From contig JALHQP010000028.1 of the NCBI GenBank assembly GCA_022841885.1, positions 1 through 32,831 of the forward strand: a stretch of 32,831 nucleotides of DNA, written 5' to 3'. The notes beneath the pieces were generated by a model. It was not told where the DNA came from. It saw nothing but the letters and a program-made list of their open reading frames with translations, and did not search any database. This document shows, in pieces, positions 23,146 through 31,052 of this stretch. The number at the start of each line of letters is the position of its first letter. Position 1 is the stretch's first letter. The stretch is from Aquincola sp. (GTDB lineage: Bacteria; Pseudomonadota; Gammaproteobacteria; Burkholderiales; Burkholderiaceae_C). A program made the translations under genes and the position numbers.

Positions 23146-23769
23146 ATGGCGATGGACACCACGCAGCTGATCGCGCTGGCCGCCGCGCTCGGCTGGGCCA
23201 GCGGCCTGCGCCTGTACGCGGTGCTGTTCCTCACCGGGCTGGCGGGCCACCTCGGCTGGGTCAACCTGCCCTCGGGCCTGCATCTGCTGCAACAGACCCC
23301 GATGTTGTGGGCCAGCGGTGTCCTGCTGCTGGTCGAGTTCACCGCCGACAAGGTGCCCTGGGTCGACTCGTTGTGGGACGGCGTGCACACCTTCATCCGC
23401 ATCCCCGCCGGCGCGGCGCTGGCCTACTCGGTGTTCGGCGGCGACCAGGCCACCTGGGCCGCGATGGCCGCGCTCGCCGGTGGAACGCTGGCCGCCACCT
23501 CGCATGCGGCCAAGACCAGCGCGCGCGCGGCGGTCAACACGTCGCCCGAACCGTTCTCGAACTGGATGCTGTCGCTGGCCGGCGACGCCTTCGTGCCCGC
23601 GATGCTGTGGCTGGCCTGGGAGCATCCGGTGTGGTTCTTCATCGCACTCGCGATCACGCTGGTCGTGATGGTCGCGGCCATCGTGCTGCTGTTCCGCTTC
23701 CTGCGCGGCCTGACGCGGCGACTGCGCGGCCACTTCGTGCCGACAACGATCGAACAAGAGGGGACTTGA
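23146..23769 (+). CDS. DUF4126 family membrane protein
   Basis: This 207-aa protein is mostly hydrophobic with about five or six membrane segments. The opening LAAALGWASGLRLYAVLFLTGLAG and the block EFTADKVPWVDSLWDGVHTFIR followed by AGAALA match DUF4126, an inner-membrane family of unknown function. The segment GGTLAATSHAAKTSARAAVNTSPEP is also typical of it. The gene fits between liuC (two bases upstream) and liuD (one base downstream), so it is part of the operon's transcript. Whether it serves leucine catabolism, for example in transport, or is a passenger is not known. Confidence 0.85.
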   Translation: MAMDTTQLIALAAALGWASGLRLYAVLFLTGLAGHLGWVNLPSGLHLLQQTPMLWASGVLLLVEFTADKVPWVDSLWDGVHTFIRIPAGAALAYSVFGGDQATWAAMAALAGGTLAATSHAAKTSARAAVNTSPEPFSNWMLSLAGDAFVPAMLWLAWEHPVWFFIALAITLVVMVAAIVLLFRFLRGLTRRLRGHFVPTTIEQEGT

Positions 23770-23770
23770 G

Positions 23771-25780
23771 GTGTTCAAAAAGATCCTGATCGCCAACCGC
23801 GGCGAGATCGCCTGCCGCGTCGCCGCCACCGCGCGGCGCCTGGGCGTGCGCACCGTCGCCGTGTACTCCGACGCCGACGCCAACGCGCGCCACGTGCACG
23901 CCTGCGACGAAGCCGTGCACATCGGCGGCAGCGCGCCGCGCGAGAGTTATCTGCGCTGGGAGCGCATCCTCGAAGCGGCCAAGGCCACCGGCGCGCAGGC
24001 GGTCCACCCCGGCTACGGCTTCCTGTCCGAGAACGAGGACTTCGCCAACGCCTGCGCCAAGGCCGGGCTGGTGTTCATCGGCCCGCCGGCCAGCGCCATT
24101 GCGGCGATGGGCAGCAAGGCCGCCGCCAAGACGCTGATGGAAAAGGCCGGCGTGCCGCTGGTGCCCGGCTACCACGGCAAGGACAACGATCCGAAACGGC
24201 TTCAGGACGAGGCCGACCGCATCGGCTACCCGGTGCTGATCAAGGCCAGCGCCGGCGGCGGTGGCAAGGGCATGCGGCGCGTCGACAACGCGGTGGACTT
24301 TGCCGCCGCGCTGGCGTCGTGCCAGCGCGAGGCCAAGGCCAGCTTCGGCGACGACCATGTGCTGGTCGAACGCTACGTCACGCGGCCGCGCCACATCGAG
24401 ATCCAGGTCTTCGCCGACACCTTGGGCCACTGCGTGTACCTCTTCGAGCGCGACTGCTCGGTGCAGCGCCGCCACCAGAAAGTGCTCGAGGAGGCGCCCG
24501 CGCCCGGCATGAGCGAGGCACGGCGGCGCCAGATGGGCGAGGCCGCGGTGGCCGCGGCCAAGGCCGTGGGTTATGTCGGCGCCGGCACGGTGGAGTTCGT
24601 CGCCGAGGAGCTCGACGACGGCGACATCCGCGCCTACTTCATGGAGATGAACACGCGGCTGCAGGTCGAGCACCCGGTCACCGAGGCGATCACCGGGCAC
24701 GACCTCGTCGAGTGGCAGCTGCGCGTGGCCGCCGGCCAGCCGCTGCCGGCGACGCAGGAGCAACTCGCGATGCGCGGCCATGCGATCGAGGCGCGCATCT
24801 GCGCCGAGAACCCGGACGCGAACTTCCTGCCCGCCACCGGCACGCTGCACGTCGCGCGCTGGCCGGCGCATGTCAGCTTCGAGCGCAGCGATGGCAGCCC
24901 ACGCATCGACCGCGGCTTCGACGAGGGCGATGCGATCAGTCCGCACTACGACTCGATGATCGCCAAGCTGATCGTCTGGGGCGAGAACCGCGCCCAGGCG
25001 CTGGCCCGGCTGGACGCGGCGCTTGCGCAGACGCACATCGTCGGCCTGGCCACCAACGTGGCCTTCCTGCGCCGCGTGGTCAATACGCGGGCCTTTGCCA
25101 CCGCCGACCTCGACACGGCGCTGATCGAGCGCGAGCGCGCGGCCCTGTTCGAACATGCCGCGCTGCCGCTCGAGTGCGCCGCGGCCGGCGTGGTGGCGCG
25201 CGAACTCGCGCTCGAGGCCGCGTTGCAGGATCACGACCCCTGGTCGCGGCGCGACGGCTGGCGCATGCACGGTGGCGCGACGCGGCGCTTCGACCTCGAC
25301 GTCGGCGGCACGCACCACGAGGTCACGCTGCACCGCCTGCACGACGGCGCGTTGACGCTCGCCGTCGGCGGTGCGTCATGGCCTTTCACCACGCGCGCGC
25401 TGGGCGCCGACCGGCACGACGTCACCCTCGGCGATCGACGCTGGAACCTGGCGGTCTACGCCGAAGGCGAGCGTGTCACGGTGTTCGCGCCCGAAGGCAC
25501 GCTCGCACTGCAGCAGATCGACCCGATCGCGCATGCCGGCGAGGGGGCCACCGAGGGCGGGCGCCTGACCGCGCCGATGCCGGGCAAGGTGGTCGCCTTC
25601 CTGGCCAAGGCGGGCGAAGCCGTCAAGGCCGGCCAGCCGCTGGCGGTGATGGAGGCGATGAAGATGGAACACACCATCGCCGCGCCGCGCGACGGCACGG
25701 TGACCGAACTGCTCTACGGCGTGGGCGACCAGGTGGCCGAAGGGGCGGAACTGCTGCGGCTGGCGACGCCGGCCGCCTGA
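23771..25780 (+). CDS. liuD: 3-methylcrotonyl-CoA carboxylase, biotin-containing (alpha) subunit
   Basis: This subunit carboxylates biotin and carries it to the LiuB subunit. The 669-aa product has a biotin carboxylase domain in about residues 1-450 (start FKKILIANRGEIACRVAATA, ATP-grasp loop KASAGGGGKGMRRV, and YFMEMNTRLQVEHPVTE). A linker domain (about 460-590) and a biotinyl domain at the end follow. The biotin lysine is K631 in AVMEAMKMEHTIAAP. Domain order and length fit MCC alpha. The start is a GTG one base after the DUF4126 stop. It is the last plus-strand gene before a small antisense gene. Propionyl-CoA carboxylase alpha is the alternative, but the liu neighbours argue for MCC. Confidence 0.95.
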   Translation: MFKKILIANRGEIACRVAATARRLGVRTVAVYSDADANARHVHACDEAVHIGGSAPRESYLRWERILEAAKATGAQAVHPGYGFLSENEDFANACAKAGLVFIGPPASAIAAMGSKAAAKTLMEKAGVPLVPGYHGKDNDPKRLQDEADRIGYPVLIKASAGGGGKGMRRVDNAVDFAAALASCQREAKASFGDDHVLVERYVTRPRHIEIQVFADTLGHCVYLFERDCSVQRRHQKVLEEAPAPGMSEARRRQMGEAAVAAAKAVGYVGAGTVEFVAEELDDGDIRAYFMEMNTRLQVEHPVTEAITGHDLVEWQLRVAAGQPLPATQEQLAMRGHAIEARICAENPDANFLPATGTLHVARWPAHVSFERSDGSPRIDRGFDEGDAISPHYDSMIAKLIVWGENRAQALARLDAALAQTHIVGLATNVAFLRRVVNTRAFATADLDTALIERERAALFEHAALPLECAAAGVVARELALEAALQDHDPWSRRDGWRMHGGATRRFDLDVGGTHHEVTLHRLHDGALTLAVGGASWPFTTRALGADRHDVTLGDRRWNLAVYAEGERVTVFAPEGTLALQQIDPIAHAGEGATEGGRLTAPMPGKVVAFLAKAGEAVKAGQPLAVMEAMKMEHTIAAPRDGTVTELLYGVGDQVAEGAELLRLATPAA

Positions 25781-25790
25781 GGCGGCGGTT

Positions 25791-26150
25791 TCAGCCCAGC
25801 CAGCGGCTCGCAGAGAACCACGAGGACCTGCCCGCGCGGTCGGCGCGCGCGGCACGGTCGGGCGCGAGGGCCGGCGGCTGGGACACGCCGAAGCCCGAGG
25901 TGTCCATCGCCCAGTCCTGCGACGGGCCGGGCTCGTGACCCGCGCGGCGCTCGGCCGCGACATGCTCGCTGGCGGCACGGAACTGGCGCGCCAGCAAGGG
26001 CAGGTCGGTGTCCTTCATCGCCTCGCAGACCAGCAGCACGTCGCGCGCATAACGCTCGTCGGTCAGCGTGCGCTGCGCGTCCACGCCTTCGCCGAGCTGG
26101 TGCCGCAGCTTGAGGTCGATGCGTTGGGCGATGACGGTGCGCGGGTCCAT
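25791..26150 (-). CDS. Small hypothetical protein, antisense within the liu cluster
   Basis: I do not recognise a named family for this 119-aa protein. It begins MDPRTVIAQRIDLKLRHQ and has a helical, charged first half (DERYARDVLLVCEAMKDTDL, LARQFRAA), a more disordered middle, and an end reading WFSASRWLG. No signal peptide or membrane segment is seen. AGGGAG on the minus strand (26158-26163) lies seven bases before the ATG at 26150, which supports a real gene; the open frame continues upstream without family-like sequence. It is the only minus-strand gene between liuB and the YbaK-like gene and separates liuD from liuE. The compact conserved-looking ends suggest a lineage-specific protein. 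Confidence 0.6.
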   Translation of the reverse strand: MDPRTVIAQRIDLKLRHQLGEGVDAQRTLTDERYARDVLLVCEAMKDTDLPLLARQFRAASEHVAAERRAGHEPGPSQDWAMDTSGFGVSQPPALAPDRAARADRAGRSSWFSASRWLG

Positions 26151-26208
26151 GGGCTGCTCCCTGAGGTGCGACCCAGTGTTGAGCCGGGCCTGGCGAGTCA
26201 CCATCCCC

Positions 26209-26239
26209 GGCTTGCGGGCAAGCCCCCCTCCATTACAGT
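26209..26239 (+). promoter_or_regulatory. Possible promoter and small palindrome ahead of liuE
   Basis: TTGCGG (26212-26217) and TACAGT (26234-26239), 16 bases apart, could be a sigma-70 promoter for liuE. The -35 box lies in a small palindrome, GGCTTGC (26209-26215) and GCAAGCC (26218-26224). Both matches are weak. The need for a separate promoter follows from the antisense gene that splits the cluster. Confidence 0.35.
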
Positions 26240-26283
26240 GGCTGGCCTGAGCGGGCCCTGTATCCGCCGAGGAATCCGTCACG

Positions 26284-27204
26284 ATGAGCCGCCTGCCCCC
26301 CCGCGTCACGATCGTCGATGTCGGCCCGCGCGACGGGCTGCAGAACGAGAAGTCCCACGTCGCCACCGGGCACAAGGTCGAGCTGGTGCACCGGCTGCAG
26401 GCGGCCGGCCTGCACGAGATCGAGGTCACCAGCTTCGTCTCGCCGAAATGGGTGCCGCAGATGGGCGACAACGCCGCGGTGATGGCCGGCCTGCAGCGCC
26501 AGGCGGGCGTGCGCTACAGCGTGCTGGTGCCCAACCTGAAGGGCCTGGAAGCGGCGCTGCCGACGCAGCCCGACGAGATCGTCGTCTTCGGCGCCGCGAG
26601 CGAGGCCTTCAGCCAGCGCAACATCAACTGCGGCATCGACGAGAGCATCGAGCGCTTCCGCCCGGTGGTGGAGGGCGCCCGTGCGGCCGGCATCAAGGTG
26701 CGCGGCGCCGTCAGCTGCGCGCTCGGCTGCCCCTACCAGGGCGAGGTGAGCCTGGACGACGTGGAGCGCGTCGTGACGCTGATGAAGGGCATCGGCGTTC
26801 AGCATGTGGGCATTGCCGACACCATCGGCGTGGGCACGCCGCGGCGCGCGCAGGCCGCGCTCGAGCGCGCACTCAAGCACTACCCGCTGGCCGAGGTGAG
26901 CGGCCATTTCCACGACACCTACGGCCAGGCGCTGGCCAACATCTACGCCTGCCTCGAACTCGGCGTGTTCACCTTCGACACCAGCATCGCGGGTCTCGGC
27001 GGCTGCCCCTACGCCAAGGGCGCCACCGGCAACGTGGCCACCGAGGACGTGGTCTTCATGCTGCATGGCCTGGGCATCGAGACCGGCCTGGACCTCGACG
27101 CGCTGGTCGATGCCGGCGCCTTCATCTCCGGCGTGCTCGGCCGCCCGCCGGTGTCGCGCGCCGGCAAGGCGCTGCTGACCAAACGCGAGAAGGCCGCGGC
27201 GTGA
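26284..27204 (+). CDS. liuE: Hydroxymethylglutaryl-CoA lyase
   Basis: It splits HMG-CoA into acetyl-CoA and acetoacetate, the last step of leucine degradation. The 306-aa TIM-barrel protein opens with VTIVDVGPRDGLQNE, the metal/catalytic block of the family. It has EVTSFVSPKWVPQM, the metal-binding HFHDTYGQALAN and the signature SIAGLGGCPYAKGATGN with the active-site C241. The length is normal. It is separated from liuD by the small antisense gene, so it probably has its own promoter. Its stop overlaps the GTG of the YbaK-like gene. Confidence 0.96.
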   Translation: MSRLPPRVTIVDVGPRDGLQNEKSHVATGHKVELVHRLQAAGLHEIEVTSFVSPKWVPQMGDNAAVMAGLQRQAGVRYSVLVPNLKGLEAALPTQPDEIVVFGAASEAFSQRNINCGIDESIERFRPVVEGARAAGIKVRGAVSCALGCPYQGEVSLDDVERVVTLMKGIGVQHVGIADTIGVGTPRRAQAALERALKHYPLAEVSGHFHDTYGQALANIYACLELGVFTFDTSIAGLGGCPYAKGATGNVATEDVVFMLHGLGIETGLDLDALVDAGAFISGVLGRPPVSRAGKALLTKREKAAA

Positions 27205-27713
27205 GCGAGGCAGAAGATCGGCCCGAGGGTTTCCGGCGCGTCAGCGCCGCGCTCGCCGAGCACGGCCACCCGCATGCCCCAGTCTGGCTCGAGGTGCCGG
27301 CGCGCACCTCGCAGGAAGCGGCCGACGCGCTGGGCATCGCGCTCGGCCAGATCGCCAAGAGCGTGGTCTTCCGGCTGAAGGGCAAGGACGGGGCCGACGA
27401 GCGCGCGGTGCTCGTCATCACCTCGGGCGACCGGCGCGTCGACGAGAAGAAGGTCGCTCAACTCGCCGGCGGCGCGCTCGGCCGCGCCGACGCCGACTTC
27501 GTGAAGGCGCGCACCGGCTTTTCGATCGGCGGCGTGGCGCCGCTCGCGCATGCCGAGCCGCCGGTGACGCTGATCGACCGCGACCTCTTCCGCTTCGACG
27601 TCGTTTGGGCCGCCGCCGGCCACCCCAACGGCGTGTTCGCGCTCGCGCCCGCGCAGCTCGAGGTGCTGACCGGCGGCGCGCCGGTGGCCGACGTGGTGCA
27701 GCCGCCGGCCTGA
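27201..27713 (+). CDS. YbaK/EbsC family protein, aminoacyl-tRNA deacylase-like
   Basis: This 170-aa protein has the YbaK/ProX fold, whose members remove wrongly attached amino acids from tRNA. Markers are QIAKSVVFRLKGK with the conserved lysine, AVLVITSGDRRVD, and FSIGGVAPLAH, the family's GG-x-PP/PL loop. The tail reads WAAAGHPNGVFALAPAQLEVLTGG, typical of the stand-alone group. The start is taken as the GTG at 27201, which overlaps the liuE stop (GTGA), so the two are co-translated. The frame is open far upstream but reads through liuE in another frame. The tRNA specificity is not clear; many family members remain untested. Confidence 0.88.
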   Translation: MSEAEDRPEGFRRVSAALAEHGHPHAPVWLEVPARTSQEAADALGIALGQIAKSVVFRLKGKDGADERAVLVITSGDRRVDEKKVAQLAGGALGRADADFVKARTGFSIGGVAPLAHAEPPVTLIDRDLFRFDVVWAAAGHPNGVFALAPAQLEVLTGGAPVADVVQPPA

Positions 27714-27715
27714 GC

Positions 27716-27731
27716 GCCACGCACGCGTGGC
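27716..27731 (+). terminator. Possible terminator hairpin after the YbaK-like gene
   Basis: GCCACGC and GCGTGGC flank two bases three nucleotides after the stop. In practice this gives a six-bp stem with a four-nt loop. No T-tract follows, so the call is weak. The same heptamer pair occurs at 3158-3180 with a longer loop. Confidence 0.35.
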
Positions 27732-27827
27732 ATCCGTCACGCGCACGGCGACCGGCCTGCTGCAAGGATCGGCCGCCGCCTGCGACAGTGCAAGGGCGCG
27801 CCGGCGGGCCGGTGCCGGGAGAACGAG

Positions 27828-28328
27828 ATGTTCAAGCGCTGGATCGCCCTTTTCCTCCTGCTGGCCGCGAGCCTGGCCGCAGCGGCGCAGACGCCGGCCG
27901 CAAGGCCGATGCTCGTCGGCCGCACCATGCAGCAGGCCGCCGTGGACCTGCAGCAGTTGCGCGGCAAGGTCGTGCTGCTGTTCTTCTGGTCCACCGACTG
28001 CCCGGTGTGCCTGGACAAGCTGCCCGAACTGCGCCGCAACCTCGATGGCTGGCGCGGCAAGGACTTCGTGATCGTCGCCGTCAGCCAGGACCGTTCGGCC
28101 GCCGACCTCAAGGCCTACGAGCAGGTGCTCGACCGCGTGGCACCGCCCCATGCGCAGATGAAGATCGTCTGGCGGCGCGACACGGCGCACCGCGACAGCT
28201 TCGGCGAGCTGCCGCTGAACGTGCCTACCACCGTGGTGCTCGACCGCGACGGCAAGGTGGCCAAGCAGCTGCGTGGCCGCGTGCCCAGCGAGCTGTGGGA
28301 CGATATCGCCGAACTGGTCCTGAACTGA
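27828..28328 (+). CDS. TlpA/AhpC-like periplasmic thioredoxin-fold protein
   Basis: The 166-aa precursor has a Sec signal peptide (KRWIALFLLLAASLAAAAQ, cut near residue 20). The mature protein has the thioredoxin fold with a redox motif C58-P-V-C61 in FFWSTDCPVCLDKLPEL, and the cis-proline region NVPTTVVLDRDGKV. Such proteins reduce disulfides or serve cytochrome c maturation in the periplasm. GGGAGA (27817-27822) lies five bases before the ATG. It stands 114 bases after the YbaK-like gene and is followed within six bases by a DUF1289 gene. No cytochrome maturation genes are nearby, so its substrate is open. Confidence 0.87.
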   Translation: MFKRWIALFLLLAASLAAAAQTPAARPMLVGRTMQQAAVDLQQLRGKVVLLFFWSTDCPVCLDKLPELRRNLDGWRGKDFVIVAVSQDRSAADLKAYEQVLDRVAPPHAQMKIVWRRDTAHRDSFGELPLNVPTTVVLDRDGKVAKQLRGRVPSELWDDIAELVLN

Positions 28329-28333
28329 AGCGA

Positions 28334-28543
28334 TTGAGCGTCCCCAGCCCCTGCAGGAACATCTGCCGCATGCACGAGCCGAGCGGCCTGTGCGTGGGCT
28401 GCGGGCGCACGCTCGACGAGATCGCGCTCTGGTCGGTGCTCGACGACGACGACAAGCGCGCGGTGTGGGCGCTGCTGCCCGAGCGCATGGCTCGACTGGG
28501 CTCCCTAGCTGAAGGTCCGATCGACCCGCGGGCGCCGGCCTGA
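28334..28543 (+). CDS. DUF1289 small Cys-rich protein
   Basis: This 69-aa protein matches DUF1289. SPCRNICRMHEPSGLCVGCGRTLDEIALW carries the four spaced cysteines (C-x3-C, then C-x2-C) in the first half, written here as SPCRNIC and GLCVGCGRT, followed by EIALW and a helical C-terminal part. The start must be the TTG at 28334, because the next ATG (28370) would remove the first two cysteines. It starts six bases after the TlpA-like gene, probably on the same transcript. Family members are thought to bind iron or zinc, but their role is unknown. No strong ribosome binding site is seen, so coupling to the upstream gene is likely. Confidence 0.82.
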   Translation: MSVPSPCRNICRMHEPSGLCVGCGRTLDEIALWSVLDDDDKRAVWALLPERMARLGSLAEGPIDPRAPA

Positions 28544-28557
28544 CGCATCATCCCGCG

Positions 28558-29985
28558 ATGAAGCCCGACGACGTTCCGATCGAAGTCACGCTGCGCGACG
28601 CGCTCGACGCCCAGCGCACCGCCTACCTCGCCGACCCGGTGCCCAGCCTCGCGCAGCGCCGGGAGGACCTGCGCACGCTGCAGCGCTTCGTGCGCGAGCA
28701 CAAGCAGGCCATCTGCGACGCGATCAGCGCCGACTACGGACACCGCTCGCGCCACGAAACGCTGCTGGCCGAGGTCTTTCCGGTGCTCGACGGCATCGAC
28801 CATGCGCTCAAACACCTGCGCGCCTGGAGCCGTCCGCAGCGCCGCGCGGTCGACTGGCGCAACTTCTTCGGCGCCAGCAACCGCGTGATCCCGCAGCCGC
28901 TCGGCGTGGTGGGCGTCATCGTGCCGTGGAACTTCCCGCTCAACCTGAGCTTCGTGCCGCTGACCGCGATCTTCGCCGCCGGCAACCGCGCGCTGGTCAA
29001 GCTGAGTGAGAACTCGCGCCACCTCGCCGGGCTGCTGATCGACAAGATGCCCGGCTACTTCCCGCCCGAGAAGCTGCGCTTCTTCGACGAGACCGGTGGC
29101 GTCGGCATCGCCTTCTCCAAGCTGCCCCTCGACCACCTGTTGTTCACCGGCTCGGGCGCCACCGGCCGCTCGGTGATGGCCGCGGCAGCCGAGAACCTGT
29201 GCCCGGTGACGCTCGAGCTCGGCGGCAAGTCGCCGGCCGTGGTCTGCGACGACTTCGAGCCGCTGGCCACCGCGGCCGAGCGCATCCTGTTCACGAAGTA
29301 CCTCAACGCGGGGCAGATCTGCACCACGGTCGACCATGTCTACGTGCCGCGCGCGAAGGTCGATGCCTTCGTGCAGCTCGCCAGGCAGATCGTGCCGCAG
29401 CGCTACCCGCGCCTGGACTCGCCCGACTACACCTCGATCATCGACGCGCGTTCGTTCGACCGCCTGCGCCACGCGCTGGACGACGCGCGCCAGCGCGGTG
29501 CCAGCGTGCTGCCGCTGCTGCCCGACGCGCCGCACAGCGACGCCCGCACGCGCAAGATCGCCCCGCACCTGGTGCTGAACGCGCCCGACGACAGCGAGCT
29601 GATGCAGCGCGAGATCTTCGGCCCGATCCTGCCGGTGATCGCCTACGACCGGCTCGACGACGTCGTGGCACGCATCAACGCCGGCCCCAGGCCGCTCGCG
29701 TTCTATCCCTTCAGCCACGACCGCGCGACGCTCGACCACCTGCTCTCGCGCGTGATGTCCGGCGGTGTGTCGGTCAACGACGCGCTCTTCCACGTCGGCC
29801 AGCACGATTTGCCTTTCGGCGGCGTCGGCCCTTCGGGCATGGGCCACTACCACGGCAAGGAAGGCTTCGAGACCTTCAGCAAGCTGCGCCCGGTGTTCCA
29901 CCAGGCGCGCTTCTCGACGCTCAAGTTCCTGATGCCGCCCTACGGCAAGTTCGCCGAGCGCGTGCTGGCCTTCCTGACGCGCTGA
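28558..29985 (+). CDS. Coniferyl aldehyde dehydrogenase-type NAD(P)-dependent aldehyde dehydrogenase
   Basis: This 475-aa enzyme oxidises an aldehyde to the acid. Catalytic residues are E220 in VTLELGGKSPAVVCDDF and C255 in NAGQICTTVDHVYVP, with the cofactor-fold motif FTGSGATGRSVM. The sequence VIVPWNFPLNLSFVPLTAI and a hydrophobic C-terminus (PPYGKFAERVLAFLTR) place it in the class 3 group near CalB, the coniferyl aldehyde dehydrogenase of Pseudomonas. The HVGQHDLPFGGVGPSGMGHYHG block is typical of that branch. No other phenylpropanoid gene is near, so a broader role with aliphatic or aromatic aldehydes is possible. It starts 14 bases after the DUF1289 gene. Confidence 0.92.
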   Translation: MKPDDVPIEVTLRDALDAQRTAYLADPVPSLAQRREDLRTLQRFVREHKQAICDAISADYGHRSRHETLLAEVFPVLDGIDHALKHLRAWSRPQRRAVDWRNFFGASNRVIPQPLGVVGVIVPWNFPLNLSFVPLTAIFAAGNRALVKLSENSRHLAGLLIDKMPGYFPPEKLRFFDETGGVGIAFSKLPLDHLLFTGSGATGRSVMAAAAENLCPVTLELGGKSPAVVCDDFEPLATAAERILFTKYLNAGQICTTVDHVYVPRAKVDAFVQLARQIVPQRYPRLDSPDYTSIIDARSFDRLRHALDDARQRGASVLPLLPDAPHSDARTRKIAPHLVLNAPDDSELMQREIFGPILPVIAYDRLDDVVARINAGPRPLAFYPFSHDRATLDHLLSRVMSGGVSVNDALFHVGQHDLPFGGVGPSGMGHYHGKEGFETFSKLRPVFHQARFSTLKFLMPPYGKFAERVLAFLTR

Positions 29986-30029
29986 AGCCCGGCCCGGGAT
30001 CTGCGGTCAAGCCCCAGGTCCGCCCGCGA

Positions 30030-30368
30030 CTAGGCCTCGTAGAACCACACCGCCGCGATCAGGCCGTCGGTGCCCACCTCGTACACCGCCGCCGCCTCGA
30101 ACGGCGCCTCGCGTACGCCGTGGATGCGCTCGTGGTCGATCACCTTGCGCCCGAGCACCATGCGGTTCACCAGGCCGGCGTGCAGCGCCGGCAGGTTGAA
30201 GCGGTTCGCCGCGTAGTGGGCCGCCAGCGCCTCGCGGCCCGCGAGCGCCGGCTCGGCCTGCGGCGGGCGGTACACGCGCACGTCGGGCGCGAAGCAGGCC
30301 ACGAAACGCGCCAGGTCGCGCGCGTTGTAGGCGTCGAGCTGCGCCTGGACGATGGATTCGGGCGTCAT
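30030..30368 (-). CDS. NTF2/SnoaL-like fold protein
   Basis: This 112-aa protein has the cone-shaped NTF2-like fold pattern: IVQAQLDAYNARDLARFVACF then APDVRVYRPPQAEPALAGREAL at the start, and ending YEVGTDGLIAAVWFYEA. Relatives include ketosteroid isomerase-like enzymes and polyketide cyclases, so no activity can be assigned. The ATG at 30368 overlaps the stop of the upstream lipoprotein-like gene (ATGA), so the pair is probably translationally coupled. A longer frame exists upstream, but it reads the neighbour in the wrong frame. Codon use is as in the core genes, unlike the AT-richer upstream partner. Confidence 0.85.
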   Translation of the reverse strand: MTPESIVQAQLDAYNARDLARFVACFAPDVRVYRPPQAEPALAGREALAAHYAANRFNLPALHAGLVNRMVLGRKVIDHERIHGVREAPFEAAAVYEVGTDGLIAAVWFYEA

Positions 30369-30862
30369 GGGCGGGTGGCGGTGACCTTCTGTGTGACGGC
30401 AGTGCCAGCCTGATCCTCGATCCAGACGGCAAGCTCTTTTGAGTTCAGATCTCCTCTCACAACGTACACGACCCCATTGACGGCCATGAAAGGGACTGTG
30501 CCGCGGACCGACACGCCCCTTCCGAACATAGATTGGATCGGCGAAGCAAACACGGTGGCACACTCGATCTCTGCCTTGTGGGCGCCTGGCTCAATGGGAC
30601 GCTGAGCGACCCTCGGCAGCAGCTGGAAGCCACGGCCGGCGGTGGCTTGAGCGGTGGCGTCGAACGAGGACTCGACCGTCCGACCATTCAAGGCGACAAG
30701 CGAGCAAATGTTTGCCTTGCCCGACTCTAGGTTCTGCAGAGAGTCTTTGACAACGGCACCCGTCGGCGTGATCTGAAGGTAGGTTGGTGTGGACGGTGGT
30801 GCCGTGCACGCCGTTGCGGCTACCACCGCATATGCGACTGCAAGTTTTCGGACTGTCTTCAC
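30365..30862 (-). CDS. Hypothetical secreted protein, possible lipoprotein
   Basis: This 165-aa protein is not recognised. It begins with a GTG at 30862 preceded by AGAGG, and has a signal-like N-terminus (KTVRKLAVAYAVVAATACT) whose cysteine could be lipidated, although the lipobox lacks the usual Leu at -3. Mature sequence includes an apparent pair of disulfide-capable cysteines (NICSLVALNG and EIECATVF). The blocks GAHKAEIECATVF and VNGVVYVVRGDLNSKE suggest a beta-sandwich. The gene is visibly less GC-rich than the rest of the window, which may point to recent acquisition. Its stop overlaps the start of the NTF2-like gene. A longer upstream frame adds sequence with no signal peptide character. 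Confidence 0.65.
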   Translation of the reverse strand: MKTVRKLAVAYAVVAATACTAPPSTPTYLQITPTGAVVKDSLQNLESGKANICSLVALNGRTVESSFDATAQATAGRGFQLLPRVAQRPIEPGAHKAEIECATVFASPIQSMFGRGVSVRGTVPFMAVNGVVYVVRGDLNSKELAVWIEDQAGTAVTQKVTATRP

Positions 30863-31052
30863 GCAAACCTCTTCTTGCTTGATGTCTTGTACACGTGCTT
30901 CTGCTGCCTCGTGCGTCGGACACGCTGCCGCGCCGTCACGTCGCATTAGGCCCGTGCCGCGCGGGCGGTATGTCGAAGTGCAGCACATCTTCGCGCAATC
31001 CCGACGGCGTGTGCGCGGACAATCCGGCAACGCAGCAACCCGGGAGCCTTGC

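Noticed and set aside
27605-28543. A long plus-strand frame over the TlpA-like gene
   Set aside because: Only the last 70 codons, from the TTG at 28334, form the DUF1289 protein; the rest is the YbaK-like and TlpA-like genes read out of frame.
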